From positions 1 through 64,000 of the forward strand of contig JAEDED010000002.1 of NCBI GenBank assembly GCA_016293495.1: 64,000 nt of DNA, read 5' to 3'. A model generated the notes under the pieces. It did not search any database, had not been told where the DNA came from, and was given only the letters and a program-made list of their open reading frames with translations. The stretch comes from Treponema sp. GTDB taxonomy: Bacteria; Spirochaetota; Spirochaetia; Treponematales; Treponemataceae. Each line of letters starts with the position of its first letter. Position 1 is the stretch's first letter. Below are positions 26,212-35,573 of this stretch, piece after piece. The translations under genes and the position numbers were made by a program.

Positions 26212-27495
26212 TTAAGTTGTTGCAGTAATAGCCCCTACAGGACTTACCCGAACTAGCTTTCTTAATGTAAACAACACAGATAATAAAGTAGTTACTATAA
26301 TTACGGCAATATATGCCAATATTTTAACAGCGTTCATTGAAGGCGCAAGAGCTCCTCCGGTAAGGAAAAGATCAAAGCCCGACACAAAAGAAAGATTAAA
26401 CATTGATGCAATTTTTACAATAATTGCAGAAAATACAAAACCTGTCAGACAACCCGAAACAAGAAGTACAAAAGCTTCAGAAAGGAACATACGCATAACT
26501 CCAACCGGCTTCATACCGAGGGCACGCATTGTTCCGCTTTCAAGGCTTCGTTTAATGACGATAACCCTGTATGTACTTGAAATTCCTACAGAAATAATTA
26601 CGGCAAGAAGAATGACGATGGCTGCAACAATAAGCTTAAGCGCCTGAACAAGCATTTTAAGATTTGCTACATTTGATTCAAGAGGAATAAGTGCATAAAC
26701 AGGTTTTGTCTTTTTTCCAAATTCATCGTAGAACTGTTCTTTCAACATTCCTAATGGGAACATATTAAGCTTCTGTTCAAGTTTTTTCTGAAGACGTGCA
26801 AGTTCTCGTTTAGAAGGAGTTCCGTTGAGGTAGTAAACACTGATGCGGTCAATAACACGTCCTTTATTAAGGACTTTCATAAGGGAATCATAGTTGATGT
26901 AGGAAGTGTACATTCCGAATACACTTGCGTCCTGGAAAATTCCTGTTAAGACAAGCTCGATAGTATTTACATAACCGTCATCGGTTTTTGAATAAAGGGT
27001 AATTGAATCGCCTGCATGGCAGCCGAGCTTTTTTGCGATTGGTTCTGCAAGAAGAACTGTGTCTTCATACCCTTCTTTTTTGTACGAACCTTCGATAAAG
27101 GTAAACTTATCAAAAAGCTTTGATTCGTTTTCAAAATCAACACCTATGATGGAACGCTGTCTTACAGAACTTCCTTCAAAGTAGTAGGAATCTTTTGAAC
27201 CGTCATGATTAAAGCGGTTCATTACAATGACATTTTTTCCATCGAGGCATTCGTAAAGTATCTGGCGTTCCTTTTCTGCATCTTCGTATGATTTACCAAG
27301 GCTTTCTCCGCCTAAAAGCTGAACGTCTCCGCCATAATATTGACGGGCTTTTTCATTCATGGAACCGATCATTCCGTCAGTAATCATAAGTGAACATAAA
27401 ATAAGACATACACCTACAGCGCAAACTGCAAAAAGTGATTTATACTGGCGGCGTCTTTCAAAAATTGATTTAATGGCAAGCTTCAGATAAAACAT
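26212..27495 (-). CDS. FtsX/MacB-type ABC permease
   Basis: This 427-residue membrane protein has the MacB/LolCE layout. There is one helix near the N-terminus (about 22-42), a large periplasmic domain (about 45-275), and three helices at the C-terminus within the FtsX domain (VALQALK-like region from about 285). The FtsX domain has the RSLESGTMRALGMKPVGVM coupling helix that contacts the ATPase. It lies 17 bases after the second permease, suggesting a heterodimer. The ATPase is probably the product of the convergent gene at 23314. Confidence 0.88.
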   Translation of the reverse strand: MFYLKLAIKSIFERRRQYKSLFAVCAVGVCLILCSLMITDGMIGSMNEKARQYYGGDVQLLGGESLGKSYEDAEKERQILYECLDGKNVIVMNRFNHDGSKDSYYFEGSSVRQRSIIGVDFENESKLFDKFTFIEGSYKKEGYEDTVLLAEPIAKKLGCHAGDSITLYSKTDDGYVNTIELVLTGIFQDASVFGMYTSYINYDSLMKVLNKGRVIDRISVYYLNGTPSKRELARLQKKLEQKLNMFPLGMLKEQFYDEFGKKTKPVYALIPLESNVANLKMLVQALKLIVAAIVILLAVIISVGISSTYRVIVIKRSLESGTMRALGMKPVGVMRMFLSEAFVLLVSGCLTGFVFSAIIVKIASMFNLSFVSGFDLFLTGGALAPSMNAVKILAYIAVIIVTTLLSVLFTLRKLVRVSPVGAITATT

Positions 27496-27512
27496 TCTTA
27501 ACGTCCCCTATC

Positions 27513-29009
27513 CTAGATATGTTCCATAGCAACAACAGGGCTTGTTTCAAGTGCAATGTGCACAGGATAAAGCCAGCCGATTATTGCAAGCACAAGAGAC
27601 AGCAGCATGCCGCGTCCAAGGTTTGATAAAGTAACAACAGTCTTTAACTGACTGCCGCCAAAAAGCTGAATCAGATATGAATTTGAAAAAGTAATATTTG
27701 CATTTACAAGAAGCTGGTTTCCGAGAAGCCCGAGAAGACAGCCTAATATACCTGCAGTAATTGTAAGAAGCAGTGTTTCGTAAAGGTATTCTGCTGCTAT
27801 GAATTTTCTGTCGGCACCGATTGCACGTAATGCACCGGTTTCTTTAGTTCTATCCATTGCGGCAATAATCAAAGTATTATTTACAACGATAAAACCAGTT
27901 CCGATTAAGAGAATGATTCCGATATTAAAAATAAGACGCATCCAGTAAACATACTGGGCTGACATTCCAGCAGCTGCACGCCAGTTGACGGCAGTTACGT
28001 TATATTCTGCTTTCTTAAAATAAGCATTAAGTTTTTTTATAAACCTGTCGTGATTTTCACCTGGCTTTAATTTACAGATGATGTAGTTCCAGGTTGTATC
28101 AACTGAATCTTCTGCTTCTCTAAATTCTCCTTCACCTGCAGTTTTACCAGCTTCGACAACTTCGGAATTTTCAAAACTGTTTTCAGTACCGGACAATGTA
28201 TCATCACTAAACAATGAATCATCACCAAACAGCGAATCATCGCCGAACATATCATCCATATTGTCAAAATCATCAATCATGGAACTATGACTTTTATCAA
28301 TATCAAGAGTTCCCGAAGCCATTGATTCAATACCCAGCAGGGAACGGACAGTTTCTGGTTCACAGAGAATAATGTTATCCTGAAGATCATTGTGTACGCA
28401 GTATTCATAAATTCCAGAAATAACTCCGCCACGCAATGTGTATGAAGAACCGTTGCTTGAAATAAACTGAACTTCATCTCCAGGCTTTACATCAATGCTG
28501 CATTCATCATGAAGTTTCTGTTGCATTGTTCTATTGATAAGAACGCCTTTATTTCCGGGAATATATGTCGAGCCTTCAACAATTGAAATACCGCTCATGA
28601 TTTTAAAATAATCATCAGAGTCAACGCCGAAGAGCACTGCCATTTTATTGATGTCACCGATTTTAAGAGCTGCCTGACCTGTAAGCTGAGAAACACAGTC
28701 TTCAAGTTCGTCCTGAGCTTTAATATATTCAATTACATTGTTATAAGGAATAATTCGAGGAAGTTCAGAAAGTTCTCCGGTAACTGGAGTTTCATCTCCA
28801 AAGAGACTCATTGGAAAATCAGTCTTTGGTCGCACTACGACATCGCCTGTAAAACTTGTAGAGAAAGTTTTTTCGATACCGTTTCCGGTACCGTCAAAAA
28901 CTGCATTTGCCATAACCATTATCGCAATAGAAAATGCAATAAAAAGAATTATGACTAATGAACTTTTTCTCGAGATGATATTTTTAAAAGCAAAGCGCAG
29001 TGTAAACAT
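27513..29009 (-). CDS. FtsX/MacB-type ABC permease with acidic repeat insert
   Basis: This 498-residue permease has an N-terminal helix (about 17-37), a periplasmic domain and three C-terminal helices in the FtsX domain, including the coupling segment MDRTKETGALRAIGADRKF. About 60 extra residues interrupt the periplasmic domain near 245-300. They are very acidic and repeat the hexapeptide-type unit GDDSLF three times (DNA units of 18 bases at 28201-28254). It starts the minus-strand export operon and is paired with the permease that follows. The insert may be a linker that varies by replication slippage. Confidence 0.87.
   Translation of the reverse strand: MFTLRFAFKNIISRKSSLVIILFIAFSIAIMVMANAVFDGTGNGIEKTFSTSFTGDVVVRPKTDFPMSLFGDETPVTGELSELPRIIPYNNVIEYIKAQDELEDCVSQLTGQAALKIGDINKMAVLFGVDSDDYFKIMSGISIVEGSTYIPGNKGVLINRTMQQKLHDECSIDVKPGDEVQFISSNGSSYTLRGGVISGIYEYCVHNDLQDNIILCEPETVRSLLGIESMASGTLDIDKSHSSMIDDFDNMDDMFGDDSLFGDDSLFSDDTLSGTENSFENSEVVEAGKTAGEGEFREAEDSVDTTWNYIICKLKPGENHDRFIKKLNAYFKKAEYNVTAVNWRAAAGMSAQYVYWMRLIFNIGIILLIGTGFIVVNNTLIIAAMDRTKETGALRAIGADRKFIAAEYLYETLLLTITAGILGCLLGLLGNQLLVNANITFSNSYLIQLFGGSQLKTVVTLSNLGRGMLLSLVLAIIGWLYPVHIALETSPVVAMEHI
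28201..28254 (-). repeat. Three tandem 18-base units inside a permease gene
   Basis: Units at 28201-28218, 28219-28236 and 28237-28254 begin TCATCRCY on the plus strand and encode the acidic SLFGDD-type repeat. The third copy has drifted most. Confidence 0.8.
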
Positions 29010-29021
29010 TAATAATCCTGA

Positions 29022-29984
29022 TTAAAATCTTGCTTTAAAATCTTCGTATGATTTTTCAATACCGGCTTTAAAATCTGTAGTTGCTTTCCAGCCGAGAGCT
29101 GTAAGACGAGAAACATCACAAAGTTTTTTTGGAGTACCGTTTGGCTTCGAAGGATCCCATTCCATTACACAGGTACGACCTTTTGCATCAGCATAAACTA
29201 CATCGCGAACAAGTTCTGCAACAGATTTAATTGTCTGGTCTTTTCCAGTTCCGACATTAACAAAGTCACCTGTTTCTGTACGGAGATCTTTTGCGTCACA
29301 GTTTTCCATAAGGTAAACAACTGCATCGGCAAGATCTTCACTGTAAAGGAATTCGCGTTCCGGAGAACCGTCGCCCCAAAGGTGAACGATATCCTCGCCG
29401 CTTGTTTTAGCTTCGTGGAATTTACGGATCAAAGCAGGAAGTACGTGAGAACCCTGAAGGTCGTAGTTATCGCCAGGTCCGTAAAGATTTGTAGGCATAA
29501 CAGAAAGATAGTTTGTTCCGTATTCGATGTTGTATTTTGTACAGAGTTTGATTACTGAGATTTTTGCAACGGCATAGGCATCGTTTGTAGGTTCAAGCTG
29601 ACCTGTAAGAAGGTATTCTTCTTTAAGCGGCTGAGGAGCCATTTTTGGATAGATACAGGTAGAACCAAGATTCATAAGTTTTTTAACGCCGTTCTGGTAT
29701 GCAGCTTCAACAATGTTAAAGCCGATCATCATGTTCTGGTAAATGAACGCTGCAGGATGTGTAGAGTTAGCTCCGATTCCGCCTACGTGAGCTGCAGCCA
29801 AGAAAACGTATTCAGGTTTTTCTTTTGCAAAGAATTCATTTACGGCAGACTGATTTGTAAGATCAAGTTCTGAATGAGTGCGTGTAATAATATTTGTATA
29901 GCCTTTAGCATGAAGGTTACGGTAAATAGCGCTGCCTACAAGACCGCGATGTCCGGCAACATAGATTTTAGCATTTTTTTCCAT
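29022..29984 (-). CDS. fcl: GDP-L-fucose synthase
   Basis: This enzyme epimerises and reduces GDP-4-keto-6-deoxymannose to GDP-L-fucose for surface glycans. It has 320 residues of the extended short-chain dehydrogenase fold. The NADP motif is GHRGLVGSAIYRNL (about 11-24). Catalytic residues are in NLGSTCIYPKMAPQPL and YAVAKIS (Tyr-x-x-x-Lys). The normal partner gmd (GDP-mannose dehydratase) is not beside it and must be elsewhere if the pathway is complete. It lies 12 bases before the export operon on the same strand. Confidence 0.93.
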   Translation of the reverse strand: MEKNAKIYVAGHRGLVGSAIYRNLHAKGYTNIITRTHSELDLTNQSAVNEFFAKEKPEYVFLAAAHVGGIGANSTHPAAFIYQNMMIGFNIVEAAYQNGVKKLMNLGSTCIYPKMAPQPLKEEYLLTGQLEPTNDAYAVAKISVIKLCTKYNIEYGTNYLSVMPTNLYGPGDNYDLQGSHVLPALIRKFHEAKTSGEDIVHLWGDGSPEREFLYSEDLADAVVYLMENCDAKDLRTETGDFVNVGTGKDQTIKSVAELVRDVVYADAKGRTCVMEWDPSKPNGTPKKLCDVSRLTALGWKATTDFKAGIEKSYEDFKARF

Positions 29985-30063
29985 AGTAAATTCCTGATAA
30001 AAAAAGTTAGTAAATTATACTAAACATAGAAGAAAACTTCAATTTAACTAGATGCAAACAGCA

Positions 30064-31407
30064 TTATGCCCATACAACCCACAAAAGTGTGGCAGCGGCG
30101 GCTGTTGTAAGCAAAGTAAACGGTGCGGCAATCTTAAGGAATCCGCCAAAGTTTACAGGGTGTCCTTCATCTTTAAGGATTCCCATTGCAACAACGTTTG
30201 CAGAAGCTCCATAAGGAGTAAGGTTTCCGCCGAGGCAGGAACCGATCAAAAGTGCAAACATAAACAGTTCAGGCTTAATGTTCATCTGCTCTGCAATATT
30301 TCCGGCAACAGGAAGCATTACGATAATATATGGAACATTGTCAACAAATCCAGAAATCAGGATTGAAACAAGAAGAATAAGCACAAAGCCTGCAAAAACA
30401 TTGCCTTTTGTGGCACGAGCCATAAAGTCTGCGAGGTTCTGCAAAAGTCCGGCTTCAGAAATAGCACCGACAACTACGAAAATTCCCATTAAAAAGAAAA
30501 TAGTTTCCCAGTCAAGACCGAAAACAAGTTCCTTAACTTCCTGACCATTTTTTTTCTGCGAGAAGATATACCACAGAAGGCCAAGGATTCCGAGTGCCAT
30601 TACATAGCAGCCGCTCATATAAGTTAATCCGTCACTGAAGAACGAAATAACTGCAAGTCCAAAAATCATTGCAAGAAGAAGAATAAATGGAATCCAGCTG
30701 ATAACAGGTTCTTTTTCAACTTCAGATTTATCCTTGTATTTTGCAAAGAAGCAGTAGAAGAAAAGACAGCCTACAAGAAGACCAGCCTGAATAAAGAAGA
30801 AGATTGAAATTTTCCCCTGATGGATAAAGAAGTCGTTGAAAGTGTAACCTGAATAGCTTGCAAAAATCATGCTCGGAGGATCACCTACAAGAGTTGCAGT
30901 TCCTTCAAGGTTAGACATAACGGCAAGTCCGATCATAAATGGAACTGGATTAATCTTAAGTTTTTTACTGATAGACATAGCGATAGGTGCCATTACAAGA
31001 ACAGTTGCAACATTTTCTACGAAAATAGAAATGAATCCGGTTAAAGCAAGAATCATTACAACTGCGACGCCTGTTGAACGACAGCTGCCTACGATAGCAT
31101 CGGCGATAAGAGCCGGAACTTTTGAATAAAGGAACAAAGCAGCAATAGTCATTGCCCCTACATAAATCATAAGAACATTCCAGTTGATGAGCTCAGCAAA
31201 AGTATGCGCAAGCGGGAACCAGACTGACGATTCTGCTACATTAAGTGCAACCTGACCGTTTTTGAAAACAGCGCCCGGACAAAACATTCCTAATGCAATC
31301 AAAATTACTGCAGCAGCGGTAGTAAACCATACTTTTTTGTCCTGAAAAATAATGACAAAAAGATACATTAAAAGTGCTATTGCAAGAATAATCCACTTTA
31401 GTTCCAT
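30064..31407 (-). CDS. ArsB/NhaD-type ion transporter superfamily permease
   Basis: This inner-membrane carrier has 447 residues from MELKWIILAIALLMY. The ATG at 31407 follows TAGGAGATTAT, so the longer frame starting at 31500 is rejected. About 11-12 helices are visible. Signature loops are FVENVATVLVMAPIA, MSNLEGTATLVGDPPSMI and SGFVDNVPYIIVMLPV, characteristic of the ArsB/NhaD/citrate-type (SLC13-like) superfamily. The substrate could be sodium/proton, arsenite or an organic anion; no ArsR or ArsC gene is nearby. It diverges from the OLD-like gene. Confidence 0.85.
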   Translation of the reverse strand: MELKWIILAIALLMYLFVIIFQDKKVWFTTAAAVILIALGMFCPGAVFKNGQVALNVAESSVWFPLAHTFAELINWNVLMIYVGAMTIAALFLYSKVPALIADAIVGSCRSTGVAVVMILALTGFISIFVENVATVLVMAPIAMSISKKLKINPVPFMIGLAVMSNLEGTATLVGDPPSMIFASYSGYTFNDFFIHQGKISIFFFIQAGLLVGCLFFYCFFAKYKDKSEVEKEPVISWIPFILLLAMIFGLAVISFFSDGLTYMSGCYVMALGILGLLWYIFSQKKNGQEVKELVFGLDWETIFFLMGIFVVVGAISEAGLLQNLADFMARATKGNVFAGFVLILLVSILISGFVDNVPYIIVMLPVAGNIAEQMNIKPELFMFALLIGSCLGGNLTPYGASANVVAMGILKDEGHPVNFGGFLKIAAPFTLLTTAAAATLLWVVWA

Positions 31408-31504
31408 ATAATCTCCTATAATCTTTATAATATAATCCAAATTGCATTTTTTGTTAATCAGGGAATCACCCTCCGCCACAAATTCCTCACATATTGTCAA
31501 AATG

Positions 31505-31513
31505 TGGTATAAT
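31505..31513 (+). promoter_or_regulatory. Extended -10 promoter of the OLD-like gene
   Basis: TGGTATAAT at 31505-31513 lies 18 bases before the ATG. The -35 region is poor, as usual for extended -10 promoters. A ribosome site AGAGG follows. Confidence 0.5.
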
Positions 31514-31530
31514 TAAAAAAAGAGGCGTTT

Positions 31531-33063
31531 ATGATTAAAGTTCCTGTAAAAGTGAAAATTCCTTTTTTATGGGGAAAATCAGTTTTCAAAAAAGAAAACT
31601 GGTCACAGATAAATCTCATTGTCGGTCCGAACGGGTCAGGAAAAACTCTTATTTCTCAGGGAATTGCAAGTCAGTTTGCAGATGCAGGTTATTCAGTTAG
31701 GGCCTTCAACACAGAGCTGGTAGACGAAGAAGAAACATATTACACGTTAAGCAAAAGCCCTCACATTCAGCACAAAATTGAAAACGTTCTCTCAAACATG
31801 TTTGCAAAAACAATCAGGTTTGAAAAAGGTTCCGACAACACAATCATTCCGATTGCCGTAAACAAGACACAAAACCTTGAATACAGCATTACCAGAAACG
31901 AATGTCACGGACTAAAAAAAATCATTTCACTTCTGGCGATGCTTTATACCGAGGAATCTAACGCAACCTGCCTTATGATTGACGAACCTGAACTTCATCT
32001 TCATCCTCAGTTTCAGAATTTCTTCATGAATGAAATTCGAAAAACCGCAGAAAAAAATCCACAGAAAATTTTTTTTATCATTACGCATTCACCGTTCTTT
32101 ATTGATTTAAAGACACCTGAAGAACTTACAGGCGTTGTTGTCTGTCACAGCAATAAATGTGCAACATCAATCGATAAACTTTCTGAAAACGATTACGGAC
32201 TTTTTAAAAGATTTCTTCCGAGATTCAACACTTATCACAAGCAGTTTTTCTTTTCTGACAACCAGATATTTGTCGAAGGCTATACTGACCAGCAGATCTT
32301 CTCTACCCTGCTTTCAAAGCTTGACTCAAACATTTCTACTGCCGGCACCGGAATTATCGACGTCGGCGGCAAAGACGAACTTGGTGTATTTTTCAAAGTC
32401 TGTTATCTGCTTGGAACGAATGCGAGAATCATCACTGATTTAGATTCGCTGTTTGCAGGAAAACTCCGTGAAGGTCTTTTTAAAGATCGCCGTGTCCAGC
32501 AGTGGCTCGATAAACAGGCTGAGAAACAGCAGGACTTTTTGAAAACTATTTTTTCTGCACGCTCTGAACATGTGACTTTTTTAAGACTTGTTTCAAGGCT
32601 TGAAAGATTCCTTGTTGATGCAGGAAATATGATTATCGAAAACCAGTCTGTACTTCCGTCACAGTTAAGCGATATTCAGATGAGGCTTAGAAAATTCAAA
32701 ACAGAACGCGATGATGCAGAACACCTTGATACTTACAAGACTGTAATACTCCAGGCAATTTTAAATGAAGGGGAATTTATAACGAAATTCATTTTTAAAA
32801 ATGACAGAACTATTGTTTCAAAAATTAAAAATCTTCTTTCACTCTCCCTTGCAGCTGCGGAAGCCGCCAGAGTTTATATTTTACCTTCAGGCTGTATCGA
32901 ACATTATTATACAAGAAACCCTGTTCACTATATGCCGATCAGCGGTAAAGATAAATTATTCCACGAAGAACATGATTACATGCAGACTCTAACAAGTGAC
33001 GAAATTGAAAAAAATTATCCGGTTTTAAGTTCGATTACACAGAGAGCGTGTGCAAGAATATAA
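31531..33063 (+). CDS. OLD-family-like ATPase with Toprim nuclease domain
   Basis: This 510-residue protein joins an SMC/ABC-type ATPase to a Toprim domain. Walker A GPNGSGKT is at 32-39, Walker B LMIDEPELHLHP at 148-159 and the switch THS at 185-187. The Toprim part starts with Glu249 (IFVEGYTDQQIF), continues through IIDVGGKDELGVFFKVCYLL and reaches the Asp-x-Asp pair 303/305 (IITDLDSLF). OLD proteins are ATP-controlled nucleases; relatives act in phage defence (P2 OLD, Gabija GajA). No GajB-like helicase or reverse transcriptase is beside it, so it is a stand-alone type. A DNA-repair role is equally possible. Confidence 0.85.
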   Translation: MIKVPVKVKIPFLWGKSVFKKENWSQINLIVGPNGSGKTLISQGIASQFADAGYSVRAFNTELVDEEETYYTLSKSPHIQHKIENVLSNMFAKTIRFEKGSDNTIIPIAVNKTQNLEYSITRNECHGLKKIISLLAMLYTEESNATCLMIDEPELHLHPQFQNFFMNEIRKTAEKNPQKIFFIITHSPFFIDLKTPEELTGVVVCHSNKCATSIDKLSENDYGLFKRFLPRFNTYHKQFFFSDNQIFVEGYTDQQIFSTLLSKLDSNISTAGTGIIDVGGKDELGVFFKVCYLLGTNARIITDLDSLFAGKLREGLFKDRRVQQWLDKQAEKQQDFLKTIFSARSEHVTFLRLVSRLERFLVDAGNMIIENQSVLPSQLSDIQMRLRKFKTERDDAEHLDTYKTVILQAILNEGEFITKFIFKNDRTIVSKIKNLLSLSLAAAEAARVYILPSGCIEHYYTRNPVHYMPISGKDKLFHEEHDYMQTLTSDEIEKNYPVLSSITQRACARI

Positions 33064-33078
33064 AAAAAACTTTGACAT

Positions 33079-33121
33079 AAAAAAATGTACCTCAAAAATT
33101 GTCACCAACTTTTGAGGTACA
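33079..33121 (-). terminator. Intrinsic terminator after cstA
   Basis: A perfect 12-pair stem (TGTACCTCAAAA with TTTTGAGGTACA) is followed by seven T on the minus strand. It may also stop the convergent OLD-like transcript. Confidence 0.8.
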
Positions 33122-33150
33122 CTTCTCAATCTGAGCTTTATTTTTTCTTT

Positions 33151-33180
33151 AAGTTTATAAACAAAAATGCTTATAAACTT
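33151..33180. repeat. Perfect 10-base inverted repeat next to the cstA stop
   Basis: AAGTTTATAA at 33151-33160 pairs with TTATAAACTT at 33171-33180. It has no clean T-run and precedes the true terminator on the cstA mRNA, so it may protect the 3' end or help termination. Confidence 0.6.
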
Positions 33181-33192
33181 AAATCAATTTAA

Positions 33193-34944
33193 TTAAGCCT
33201 TTTTAGCTTTTGCCTGTCTCTGGAAAGTTTTTACACCTTCAACTACGAGAATAACGGCAAGAATTGCCATTGCAGCAGCAAAGATAAGCTGGAACCAGTT
33301 ACCCCAGTTTGTTGCAACAGGATTTCCATCTGCACCAAGTACAAGACCTGCAATAAGCTGAACCTGTTTGATTACTGTCAAAACAAGACTTGTCAATGTA
33401 GCCGCAAGCATGAAAATCATTGGAATGATGAACATTTTGTTGTTCTTTCCAACTTCACCAAGCCATGCAGCAACAGCAAGAAGTGCGATACCAGCAAGCA
33501 ACTGGTTAGCAGCTCCGAAGAGAGACCAGATTGCAGACAATTTAAGGAATCCGAGTGTAGAACCGATTACGACCATCAATGCTGTTCCGAACAATGGATT
33601 TGCAAGAAGCTTACGAACACCTTTTGCATCTTTCCAGGTTTCTTCACCTTCTTTAAGGAAGAGTTCTGAGAACATGAAGCGGCTCAAACGAGTTGCTGAG
33701 TCAAGTGAAGTCAAAGCAAATACAGAAACAGCAAGTGTCAAAAGAGCACTGATTGTATTGTAGGTTCCAGAACCTGGCTGACCGAACATAGTAGCAATAC
33801 CTGCACCAAAGGCTGCAGATGGAGAACCATATGCTCCGCCTTTCCAGTTTGCCCATACAACACCAACAGCGATCAAAGAAATTACACCGAGAGCAGATTC
33901 AATAAGCATTGATCCGTAACCGATTGCCTTAGCATTCTTTTCGTTATCAAGCTGTTTTGAAGTTGTACCAGATGCGATCAAAGAATGGAATCCAGAACAA
34001 GCACCACAAGCAACAGTAATGAACAATGTAGGGAAAATAAAGTTTCCGTTTACTACCCAACCTGTAAATGCAGGGATTTCAAATTTAACGTTACCGCCAA
34101 ATGCAGAAAGAATAATTCCGACAAAAGCAACAAGAATCATTGCATAAAGAAGGAATGATGAAAGGTAATCACGTGGCTGAAGCATAATCCATACAGGAAT
34201 CAATGAAGCAACTGCGATGTATACTGCAACGAAAATAATCCAGCCAGTACGTCCCATTACGATACCATAGTTAAGACCGAGAATTACGATTCCTACGATG
34301 CCGGCAATACCGATGATTGTTGCAGGAAGTGTTTTAAGTCCACATTTGTTAGTAAGGATACCGTAGATTACTGCGAGAACAATAAAGAGAACAGAAATCA
34401 TTGCTGTTGTCTGATTGTTTGTAGGATTAGCAGTAATGCCGAATGATGTTCCTGCAGCAGCAAGCTGTTCAGGAGTTGTAAAGAATGTTCCTGCAACAAC
34501 GTTTACAAACGATGCAATTACAAGAATCAATACGAGAAGTGCAAAGATGATGAACAATTTCTTTGCAGTTTTTCCCATTGATGATTTGATAATTTCACCA
34601 ACAGATTTACCATCATGACGGATAGAAGCGAACAATGAACCGAAATCCTGAACGCCACCAAAGAAAATACCACCAATGATACACCACAGGAAAACAGGAA
34701 CCCAACCAAAAGCAGCTGCAAGGATAGGACCGTTAATAGGACCAGCTCCGGCAATTGATGAGAAGTGATGTCCCATCAATACAGCAGGTTTTGCTTCTAC
34801 ATAGTCAACGCCGTCTGGAGTTGATTTTGCAGGAGTATTTTTTGAAGGGTCAATTCCCCACTGTTTTGCAAGCCATGAACCGTAGAATACGTATCCGGCA
34901 AAAAGCAAAACGATTGCAGCAAGAATAATTAATAATGCTGTCAT
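33193..34944 (-). CDS. cstA: Carbon starvation protein CstA family transporter
   Basis: This multi-helix inner-membrane protein imports peptides or pyruvate. It has 583 residues from MTALLIILAAIVLLFAGY. The ATG at 34944 has GGAGGAATAAAA before it. Family signatures are HHFSSIAGAGPINGPILAA, then QDFGSLFASIRHDGKSVG, ACGACSGFHSLIASGTTSKQ and SLFGAANQLLAGIALL. It is shorter than E. coli CstA (about 700) and matches the shorter CstA form common in anaerobes. It lies 45 bases after the orphan 168-residue gene and ends at a strong terminator. Confidence 0.93.
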   Translation of the reverse strand: MTALLIILAAIVLLFAGYVFYGSWLAKQWGIDPSKNTPAKSTPDGVDYVEAKPAVLMGHHFSSIAGAGPINGPILAAAFGWVPVFLWCIIGGIFFGGVQDFGSLFASIRHDGKSVGEIIKSSMGKTAKKLFIIFALLVLILVIASFVNVVAGTFFTTPEQLAAAGTSFGITANPTNNQTTAMISVLFIVLAVIYGILTNKCGLKTLPATIIGIAGIVGIVILGLNYGIVMGRTGWIIFVAVYIAVASLIPVWIMLQPRDYLSSFLLYAMILVAFVGIILSAFGGNVKFEIPAFTGWVVNGNFIFPTLFITVACGACSGFHSLIASGTTSKQLDNEKNAKAIGYGSMLIESALGVISLIAVGVVWANWKGGAYGSPSAAFGAGIATMFGQPGSGTYNTISALLTLAVSVFALTSLDSATRLSRFMFSELFLKEGEETWKDAKGVRKLLANPLFGTALMVVIGSTLGFLKLSAIWSLFGAANQLLAGIALLAVAAWLGEVGKNNKMFIIPMIFMLAATLTSLVLTVIKQVQLIAGLVLGADGNPVATNWGNWFQLIFAAAMAILAVILVVEGVKTFQRQAKAKKA

Positions 34945-34989
34945 TTTTATTCCTCCAACGGAAAACAATTAAGAATCATATTGTCAAAG

Positions 34990-35496
34990 TCATTTACATG
35001 ACAAAAGACCAGTTTTATTAAAAAGCTTTTTAATATCCCTTCCCTGAAAATTATTTACGACATTTCCAGTTGAAAGATCGAGAGCACAAAGCTTAAAATT
35101 GCTCCAGCCATATAATCCGAACTTGTAATTTTTTGACATATGAAGTTTTCTTGCAGTTTTTTTCAATTCCCCGGAAAAAGCATCTGCAAGCACAATTAAT
35201 GTTACGTCGGAATTTCTATGTCCGTTATATGGTTTTACTTTATCAAGGCCAGCTTTCCAGGCCAGAGAACTGAGTTCACCTAAAAGGAAAGAATCAAGAC
35301 ATTGCTGGGTTGAAAAATAAATAAATTCATTTGAATCAATATCAGCAATTTTCGCAGCTTTTACGAGGAGATAATTTTCTGTATGACATCGGAATTCTGC
35401 TTCGGCTGCAAAAGGTGTTGTTACATCTTCTTTTTTAACAGTGTAATAACCTTCATAAGCCGGAAGGAGTTTCGAAAGAGCTTCTTCAGATTTCAT
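34990..35496 (-). CDS. Conserved-looking protein of unknown function, 168 residues
   Basis: I do not recognise this family. The protein has no signal peptide or membrane helix. It contains a hydrophobic core of alternating strands and helices (NEFIYFSTQQCLDSFLLGEL, SDVTLIVLADAFSGEL) and ends near GRDIKKLFNKTGLL. The segment TLIVLADAFSGELKKTARKL followed by FKLCALDLSTGNVVNNFQGR hints at a compact alpha/beta domain. A ribosome site AGGAC precedes the ATG. It lies between the DUF2156 gene (77 bases) and cstA (45 bases) on the same strand, so co-transcription is possible. Confidence 0.65.
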   Translation of the reverse strand: MKSEEALSKLLPAYEGYYTVKKEDVTTPFAAEAEFRCHTENYLLVKAAKIADIDSNEFIYFSTQQCLDSFLLGELSSLAWKAGLDKVKPYNGHRNSDVTLIVLADAFSGELKKTARKLHMSKNYKFGLYGWSNFKLCALDLSTGNVVNNFQGRDIKKLFNKTGLLSCK

Positions 35497-35573
35497 AATG
35501 TTCGTCCTAATTCAAACACAAACATTATAAACCTTAACATATTATACTTCAATAATTATATTAAAAAACTTTA

